The position numbers and the translations under genes were made by a program. This document shows, in pieces, positions 1 through 4,716 of a stretch of DNA of 6,339 nt. The stretch is from positions 1 to 6,339 of the forward strand of contig CAMWKC010000133.1 of assembly GCA_947174735.1 (NCBI GenBank), in the 5' to 3' direction. The DNA is from an uncultured Porphyromonadaceae bacterium. GTDB taxonomy: Bacteria; Bacteroidota; Bacteroidia; Bacteroidales; Muribaculaceae. The notes under the pieces are model-generated. The model saw nothing but the letters and a program-made list of their open reading frames with translations. It was not told the origin of the DNA and made no database searches. Positions within the stretch are counted from its first letter, which is position 1; each line of letters starts with the position of its first letter.

Positions 1-159
1 GAAATCGCTCCTCACGTTCTTCATTTAGCCATGTCTACTGCCATTTTGGTACTGACTTGTAAGATACTGCACCGTGTATGTCATCTGCGCAAAGGCTTTG
101 AGAAGATTGAAGAGGGTCGCAAAGCAATCAAAGATGGTGAAAAAGAGATGTTAGATTAA
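1..159 (+). CDS. C-terminal end of an unrecognised membrane-associated protein (5' partial)
   Basis: Frame 1 is open from the window edge to a TAA at 157-159 and gives the last 52 residues of a protein whose start lies outside. The fragment begins EIAPHVLHLAMSTAILVLTC. A hydrophobic stretch of about 18-20 residues (roughly residues 4-22) looks like a final membrane-spanning helix. A His/Cys/Arg-containing turn follows, then a highly charged Lys/Glu tail (about residues 29-52, ending EKEMLD) that should form an amphipathic or coiled-coil helix. A strong hairpin terminator lies 30 bp past the stop, which supports this being a real gene end. I do not recognise the family, and no function can be assigned from 52 residues. 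The facing gene folE converges on it. Confidence 0.6.
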   Translation, partial: EIAPHVLHLAMSTAILVLTCKILHRVCHLRKGFEKIEEGRKAIKDGEKEMLD

Positions 160-188
160 TATTTATATTCTCTGATAATATTTATCAC

Positions 189-225
189 TAAAGCCGGGAC
201 GTATCAATCGTGCGTCTCGGCTTTA
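189..225. terminator. Bidirectional hairpin terminator between convergent genes
   Basis: A 13-bp inverted repeat (arms 189-201 and 213-225) with a single G-U pair encloses an 11-base loop. The arms begin TAAAGCCGGGACG and end CGTCTCGGCTTTA. It lies between the plus-strand partial gene ending at 159 and folE, which ends at 289 on the minus strand. The outer stem is A/T-rich, with AAA on one side and TTT on the other, so it works in both directions. The T-rich tail is short (TTTATGATTATTT on the plus side). Sharing between the two converging transcripts is inferred from position. Confidence 0.8.
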
Positions 226-246
226 TGATTATTTAAGACCTGTAAT

Positions 247-297
247 TTTTTAGGCCTTTGAATATTATATTATTCTAAAGCTGTATTTTTAGGCCTT
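247..297 (-). repeat. Diverged 39-bp tandem duplication at the folE 3' end
   Basis: The 12-base string TTTTTAGGCCTT occurs exactly at 247-258 and again at 286-297, a period of 39 bases. Read on the minus strand, the similarity continues beyond the exact core: both copies run CAAGGCCTAAAAA-like, then TACAG, then an AATAAT stretch, with small indels. The copy at 286-297 contains the last sense codons and stop codon of folE. The other copy is non-coding. The likely origin is a tandem duplication of the gene end that later diverged. The core includes the palindrome AGGCCT, so the two copies could also pair weakly in RNA. Function unknown. Confidence 0.55.
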
Positions 298-936
298 GAG
301 TAAACGTAAAAATTCTTCTCTCAATGACTCATCATTTATAAAACGTCCGCTATACTCTATGGTAGTTGTGGTAGATTCCTGTTTTTCAACTCCCCGCATC
401 TTCATACATAGATGACCTGCTTTACACAGTACTATTACTCCTTCATTAGGAAATGCCTCGCTCAGTGTACGGCACACATCAGACGTCAGACGTTCCTGCA
501 CCTGAAGCTTACGAGCATGATGATCCACCAATCTTGCGAGTTTGGAGAGGCCTATCATCTTACCTTTAGGAAGATAGCCTATCGAAACACTCCCGAAGAA
601 GGGCAATATATGATGCTCACACATGCTGTAAAATTCTATATCTTTGACTATTATCATCTTTGAACCTTCATATTCAAAGATAGCCTGTTTTACTATGTCA
701 ATAGGATTCTGACGATAACCTACCGTAATATCTACCAGTGCCTTTGCTGCCCGTTCGGGAGTCTTCAGCAGACCTTCCCGTTCAGGATTTTCCCCTATAA
801 GGCGCAATATCTCACGATAATGGGCAGCCAATTGTGCTATAAGCTGCTCCTGGTGCTCTTCTGTTCTTGCCACTGCTGTTGATATGTATGTTGTAAGTTC
901 CTTTTGGCTGTACTGTATCACAGTCAGGGAAATCAC
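289..936 (-). CDS. folE: GTP cyclohydrolase I (FolE, type IA)
   Basis: This cytosolic enzyme converts GTP to 7,8-dihydroneopterin triphosphate and formate, the entry step to tetrahydrofolate and other pterin-derived compounds. The 215-residue product has the usual family length. The signature is clear: SMCEHHILPFFG at residues 104-115 and HLCMKMRGVEKQ at 175-186. By comparison with E. coli FolE, the zinc ligands are Cys106, His109 and Cys177, with His108 the likely catalytic histidine. GENPEREGLLKTPERAAKA (48-66) is the conserved N-terminal family segment, and residues 1 to about 35 are the variable helical extension. The start is GTG at 936-934 and overlaps the stop of the SPOR gene (GTGA), so translational coupling is likely. 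A second GTG five codons later is a possible alternative. No separate promoter is visible, and it is probably the last gene of the tpiA cluster. Confidence 0.97.
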   Translation of the reverse strand: MISLTVIQYSQKELTTYISTAVARTEEHQEQLIAQLAAHYREILRLIGENPEREGLLKTPERAAKALVDITVGYRQNPIDIVKQAIFEYEGSKMIIVKDIEFYSMCEHHILPFFGSVSIGYLPKGKMIGLSKLARLVDHHARKLQVQERLTSDVCRTLSEAFPNEGVIVLCKAGHLCMKMRGVEKQESTTTTIEYSGRFINDESLREEFLRLLKA

Positions 937-1451
937 TTTATCACTATTATCTGTGTCTTGACTACACGCATTTCCGAAGCAAATCCAGGGAATGCCCGTT
1001 TCAGTTCGCTTAAAGCCTCCGAGGCTTCGCCAGATGTCTGGAAATTACCTACTCGGGTATACCAGTTAGGTGATTCCGAATAACTGTATATCTGACCACG
1101 ATATTTCGGAAATTTAGCCAATATAGCTGCTCCGCGTGCTTTAGCACGCGACTCAAGCGAATGTTGATTACGTCCGTCACTGAACACCTGAATACGATAT
1201 CCGCTCATCTTATTCACTCCGTGATGTAAGACAGGACCTTCCTGAGTCGGCGCCTCCTTGACGGGTTCATCAAGTATCAGCCGGAGTATGGCGGGTGGTA
1301 TGTCGATGGTTATTCTACCTTCCGATCCCGACTCGATCTCCTCTATGATAGTTGATGAGGTCGCGGGCTCGACCTCGGCGTTGGCTGTGGAAATGCTAAA
1401 TAACACTCCCGTCAGCACGGCGATAATGAATAACTTTATTTTATATGGCAT
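933..1451 (-). CDS. Secreted SPOR-domain protein (peptidoglycan binding)
   Basis: The product has 172 residues. Residues 1-25 form a type I signal peptide: Lys-containing start, hydrophobic core LFIIAVLTGVLFSI, and a probable cleavage after ANA. No lipobox cysteine is present, so it is predicted to be a soluble periplasmic protein rather than a lipoprotein. A variable, acidic and Pro-containing segment (26-82) leads to a SPOR domain at about 84-168. That domain opens with YRIQVFSDGRNQ, has the alanine-rich helix (A103-A112) and the central WYTRVGNFQTSGEASEALS, and ends in a short beta strand. SPOR domains bind glycan strands stripped of stem peptides, often at division sites. The exact role of this small stand-alone version is not known. 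The ATG at 1451 is the only start that gives a full signal peptide. The gene overlaps folE by 4 bp and lies 100 bp after tpiA. Confidence 0.9.
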   Translation of the reverse strand: MPYKIKLFIIAVLTGVLFSISTANAEVEPATSSTIIEEIESGSEGRITIDIPPAILRLILDEPVKEAPTQEGPVLHHGVNKMSGYRIQVFSDGRNQHSLESRAKARGAAILAKFPKYRGQIYSYSESPNWYTRVGNFQTSGEASEALSELKRAFPGFASEMRVVKTQIIVIK

Positions 1452-1474
1452 ACCTTACGTACGAAAACATTTGA

Positions 1475-1509
1475 ATGCTGTGCGGAAAGACATACTTCCC
1501 ACACAGCAT
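1475..1509 (-). terminator. Strong hairpin between tpiA and the SPOR gene (terminator or attenuator)
   Basis: A 15-bp inverted repeat with a 5-base loop (TATGT on the minus strand) includes two G-U pairs. The outer arms are ATGCTGTGTGG and CCGCACAGCAT. It sits 42 bp past the tpiA stop and ends 23 bp before the SPOR start. In the direction of tpiA transcription the following bases are only mildly T-rich (CAAATGTTTTCG), so termination may be partial. This would leave the SPOR and folE genes served by read-through, because I see no TAnnTTTG promoter between the genes. mRNA processing or 3'-end protection of tpiA is an alternative role. Confidence 0.6.
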
Positions 1510-1551
1510 ACATTGTATGATTTTTTATTGTTTAAAATTGCCTATAGTGAA

Positions 1552-2307
1552 TTAGTCGAAAGCCTCGATGATACCCATGAAGCTATCAGCCTTAAGAGCA
1601 GCTCCACCGATAAGACCGCCGTCAACATCAGGCTTTGCAAATAGTTCTTTAGCATTCGAAGGTTTGCAACTACCGCCGTATAGTATTGAAGTATTATCTG
1701 CTATTTCTTTACCGTACTTATCCTCAATTACCTTACGTATATGAGCATGCATATCCTGTGCCTGATCGGCGGTAGCAGTCTTGCCTGTACCGATTGCCCA
1801 TACAGGTTCGTATGCTATAACAATTTTCGAAAAATCTTTTGGGCTCAGTTCAAACAGAGCTTCTACCTGACCTTTGACTACGTCATTATAGCTACCGTTT
1901 TCACGCTCCTCAAGCACCTCGCCTACACAAAATATCGGAGTTAGATCATTAGCAAGAGCCTGTTTTGTTTTTGCCAACAACTGAGCATTGTTTTCGCCGA
2001 AATACTGACGGCGTTCGCTATGACCTAAAATAACATGACTGGCACCGGTAGACTTGACCATAGCCGCACTGACCTCACCGGTATAGGCTCCTTTATCATG
2101 TTCTGAGCAATTCTCAGCTCCAAGACCCATGACACCCTCATCTATGACACCGTGAACAGGCACAAGATGGGTGAAAGGCACACATACAACTACTTCGCAA
2201 TTTGCCTTCTTCCCCTTCAGGAGGTCGTTGACTTCGCTTGCAAGCTCCACACCTTCCTCTACGGTGGTGTTCATTTTCCAGTTACCTGCGACAATATTCT
2301 TTCTCAT
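1552..2307 (-). CDS. tpiA: Triosephosphate isomerase
   Basis: This cytosolic glycolytic and gluconeogenic enzyme interconverts dihydroxyacetone phosphate and glyceraldehyde 3-phosphate. The product has 251 residues, the normal length for this single-domain TIM barrel, which acts as a homodimer. Active-site residues are all present: Asn9 and Lys11 in AGNWKMN, His96 in ILGHSERR, and the catalytic base Glu167 in [12 protein letters not shown], whose following residues (168-176) form the mobile loop that closes over the substrate. Phosphate-binding elements YGGS (210-213) and GLIGGAAL (231-238) are intact. The ATG at 2307 gives the family's standard N-terminus ([13 protein letters not shown]). 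A Bacteroidetes-type promoter lies about 100 bp upstream, giving a leader of about 90 nt. tpiA is the first gene of the minus-strand cluster and is divergent from uvrB. Confidence 0.98.
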   Translation of the reverse strand: MRKNIVAGNWKMNTTVEEGVELASEVNDLLKGKKANCEVVVCVPFTHLVPVHGVIDEGVMGLGAENCSEHDKGAYTGEVSAAMVKSTGASHVILGHSERRQYFGENNAQLLAKTKQALANDLTPIFCVGEVLEERENGSYNDVVKGQVEALFELSPKDFSKIVIAYEPVWAIGTGKTATADQAQDMHAHIRKVIEDKYGKEIADNTSILYGGSCKPSNAKELFAKPDVDGGLIGGAALKADSFMGIIEAFD

Positions 2308-2405
2308 TTTTATTAAGTTTTCAGGCTCCTTAGGGCCATAGGATTATTTTTACATCTGTCTTGACTTCGCTTGACAGAGCGCCGACATGATGTTTTTCTC
2401 TTTTG

Positions 2406-2436
2406 CAAAGTTAGTCACTTTATTTTATTTCTCCAA
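2406..2436 (-). promoter_or_regulatory. Bacteroidetes-type promoter for tpiA
   Basis: On the minus strand, TAACTTTG (2413-2406) fits the Bacteroidetes -7 consensus TAnnTTTG exactly. A TTGG (2436-2433) lies 19 bases upstream, matching the TTTG-like -33 element. The predicted transcript would begin near 2400 and carry a leader of about 90 nt before the tpiA ATG. That leader contains a short inverted repeat, CTGTC...GACAG, of unproven importance. It is a motif match only. Confidence 0.65.
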
Positions 2437-2515
2437 CTTCATAATGTTTTATTTGGCTACTGGCAACCTGAGCATTGTTTTATTAGCTCTGTCATACAAT
2501 TTCTTTTCTACGTAT

Positions 2516-2546
2516 TTTCAAGACTTGTTTTTTATTACTAAATTTG
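2516..2546 (+). promoter_or_regulatory. Bacteroidetes-type promoter for uvrB-ygiQ
   Basis: TAAATTTG at 2539-2546 fits the -7 consensus TAnnTTTG. The -33 element is weak: TTTC at 2516-2519, with the same 19-base spacing as the tpiA promoter. Transcription would start near 2552, about 50 bases before the uvrB ATG at 2603. This promoter lies inside the open frame that extends uvrB upstream to 2387. A transcript made from it could not encode the extra 72 residues, which supports the shorter gene. Confidence 0.6.
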
Positions 2547-2602
2547 CAGTTTACCGGCCCAACTTCTCACAAAGCCGTTTTTTCTTATCATTCTTTAAAG
2601 TC

Positions 2603-4714
2603 ATGGAATTCAGACTCACATCCGAATATATGCCCACCGGTGACCAACCGGAAGCCATCGATGAGATTGTCAACGGTCTTAACGCCGGCGCCACACATCA
2701 GACATTGCTCGGTGTCACTGGCTCGGGCAAAACTTTTACTATGGCTAATGTTATAGCCAAAGTACAGAGACCTACTCTGATTCTGTCACATAACAAGACT
2801 CTTGCCGCACAACTGTATGCGGAATTTAAAAATTTCTTTCCCGAAAATTCCGTACAGTACTTTGTCAGTTACTATGACTACTATCAGCCGGAAGCCTACA
2901 TACCGTCCTCTGATAAGTATATAGAGAAAGACCTGATGATTAACGAACAGATTGATAAATTGCGTCTTGCCACAGTTGCGGCTCTGCTTTCCGGACGACG
3001 TGATGTAGTAGTTATTTCATCTGTCTCTTGTATTTATGGTATGGGTAATCCTGAGGATTTTGCCCAGACTGTAGTCAGAATAACAAAGGGCGATCGTATT
3101 TCACGCAATGCCTTTCTACGCAAACTTGTTGACTCTCTTTATTCCCGTACTGAAATAGAACTGAAAAACGGTCAGTTCCGTGTTAAGGGTGACACTGTTG
3201 ATATAATGTTATCCTTTGAAGAGATTCAGCTCAGAGTTGTATTCTGGGGAGATGAGATTGAGAAAATACAGACCATCGACCCGAAATCAGGATTAACCAT
3301 AGAAAACCTTGATGGATTTAACATCTATCCTGCCAATATATTCGTATCATCACGCGAACGTACAGCTTCGGCTCTTGACCAGATTGCTGTTGATTTAGGT
3401 ACACAATGTGATTTTTTTACCCGCGAAGGTAAATTGCTGGAAGCTCAACGTCTTCGGGAAAGAGTATCTTACGACATAGAAATGATTCGTGAGTTAGGAC
3501 ATTGTAGCGGTATTGAAAACTACTCGCGTTACTTTGACGGTCGTATGCCCGGGGCTCGACCTTTCTGTCTACTCGATTACTTCCCCAGAGACTTTCTCAC
3601 CATTATTGACGAAAGTCATGTCACACTACCTCAGATACGAGGTATGTACGGTGGTGACCTTTCAAGAAAGATGAATCTTGTCGAATATGGATTCCGCTTG
3701 CCGGCCGCTATAGATAACCGCCCTCTTAAGTTTGATGAATTCGAAAGCCTCACTCCACAGGTTTTATATGTGAGTGCTACTCCCGGTGACTATGAGCTTC
3801 AGCAGACCGAAGGTATATTTACGGAACAGGTTATTCGTCCTACCGGTTTGCTGGATCCGGCGATAGAAGTCCGACCTTCCATGAATCAGATTGATGACCT
3901 TATGGAGCAGATTCAACAGCGTGTCGAGGCAGGAGAACGTACTTTAGTCACGACGCTTACCAAACGCATGGCTGAGGAACTTAATGCACATCTTATAAAA
4001 TGGGGAGTCCGAAGCGCTTATATACACAGCGATGTAGATACCCTGGAGCGCATAAAAATCCTTGAAGATCTGCGTCAGGGCGTCTATGACGTACTTATAG
4101 GTGTCAATCTGTTGCGTGAAGGTCTGGATTTGCCACAGGTAAGTCTTGTAGCTATACTTGACGCCGACAAAGAAGGTTTTCTACGCAATCACCGCTCTCT
4201 TACCCAGACTGCAGGACGAGCGGCCAGAAACGTGCACGGTAAGGTAATCATGTATGCCGACCGTATTACAGACAGTATGCAACGTACCATTGATGAAACT
4301 GAACGTCGTCGGGCGAAACAGATGCTTTATAACGAGCAGCATGGCATAACACCAAGTCCTATTATTAAAAAGTCTTCTGCCACTGATTTGATAGAACTTT
4401 ATGCCGATAGTGATACTTCATCCAAACCAAACAACAATTCACACTCTTCTCAGACTTCTCGTAAATCTACTGAGCGGAGACAATCGCCACACTCCTCACG
4501 TCCTTATATAGAAGAGGAACATACTGTCAATTCAGCTGCTGATCCTGTGACTGAATATATGTCGACAGCAGAGATAGAAAAACGAATAAATCGTGTGAAT
4601 TCCGATATGGTAGCTGCGGCAAAACGGACTGACTTTATCGAAGCTGCACAATTACGTGATGAACTGCTGGCTCTACAGGATTTACTTAAAGTTAGAAAAG
4701 CATCTGTGGAATAA
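2603..4714 (+). CDS. uvrB: UvrABC excinuclease subunit B (UvrB)
   Basis: UvrB is the damage-verifying helicase-like ATPase of nucleotide excision repair. UvrA loads it onto DNA and it then recruits the UvrC nuclease. The start is set at ATG 2603 because the product then begins MEFRLTSEYMPTGDQPEAID, the family N-terminus. The frame is open back to 2387, but those 72 residues are Phe-rich, unlike UvrB, and lie partly upstream of the promoter. Visible in the 703 residues are Walker A GVTGSGKT (37-44), the damage-probing beta-hairpin region starting YYDYYQPEAYIP (90-101), Walker B IIDESH (334-339), motif III LYVSATPG (388-395), motif V NLLREGLDLPQ (502-512), motif VI QTAGRAARN (535-543) and a C-terminal UVR domain (about 656-692) for UvrC contact. 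A Ser/Asn-rich linker (about 601-650) makes it somewhat longer than the 673-residue E. coli protein. Confidence 0.98.
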   Translation: MEFRLTSEYMPTGDQPEAIDEIVNGLNAGATHQTLLGVTGSGKTFTMANVIAKVQRPTLILSHNKTLAAQLYAEFKNFFPENSVQYFVSYYDYYQPEAYIPSSDKYIEKDLMINEQIDKLRLATVAALLSGRRDVVVISSVSCIYGMGNPEDFAQTVVRITKGDRISRNAFLRKLVDSLYSRTEIELKNGQFRVKGDTVDIMLSFEEIQLRVVFWGDEIEKIQTIDPKSGLTIENLDGFNIYPANIFVSSRERTASALDQIAVDLGTQCDFFTREGKLLEAQRLRERVSYDIEMIRELGHCSGIENYSRYFDGRMPGARPFCLLDYFPRDFLTIIDESHVTLPQIRGMYGGDLSRKMNLVEYGFRLPAAIDNRPLKFDEFESLTPQVLYVSATPGDYELQQTEGIFTEQVIRPTGLLDPAIEVRPSMNQIDDLMEQIQQRVEAGERTLVTTLTKRMAEELNAHLIKWGVRSAYIHSDVDTLERIKILEDLRQGVYDVLIGVNLLREGLDLPQVSLVAILDADKEGFLRNHRSLTQTAGRAARNVHGKVIMYADRITDSMQRTIDETERRRAKQMLYNEQHGITPSPIIKKSSATDLIELYADSDTSSKPNNNSHSSQTSRKSTERRQSPHSSRPYIEEEHTVNSAADPVTEYMSTAEIEKRINRVNSDMVAAAKRTDFIEAAQLRDELLALQDLLKVRKASVE

Positions 4715-4716
4715 TC

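Noticed and set aside
412..663. 83-codon plus-strand open frame inside folE
   Set aside because: It is fully antisense to a convincing folE, has no promoter or family features, and is explained as a shadow frame.
1258..1644. 128-codon plus-strand open frame antisense to the SPOR gene and the end of tpiA
   Set aside because: It lies opposite two well-supported genes, crosses the intergenic hairpin, has no recognisable domain, and its reading pattern follows from the codon use of the genes on the other strand.
2308..2400. A riboswitch or structured leader before tpiA
   Set aside because: Only a 5-bp CTGTC/GACAG stem with a 12-base loop and very weak G/C pairings are visible. Nothing resembles a known riboswitch class.
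2387..2602. A possible separate small Phe-rich membrane peptide upstream of uvrB
   Set aside because: The frame runs without a stop into uvrB, its residues reflect A/T-rich intergenic DNA, and it contains the uvrB promoter and overlaps the tpiA promoter on the other strand.
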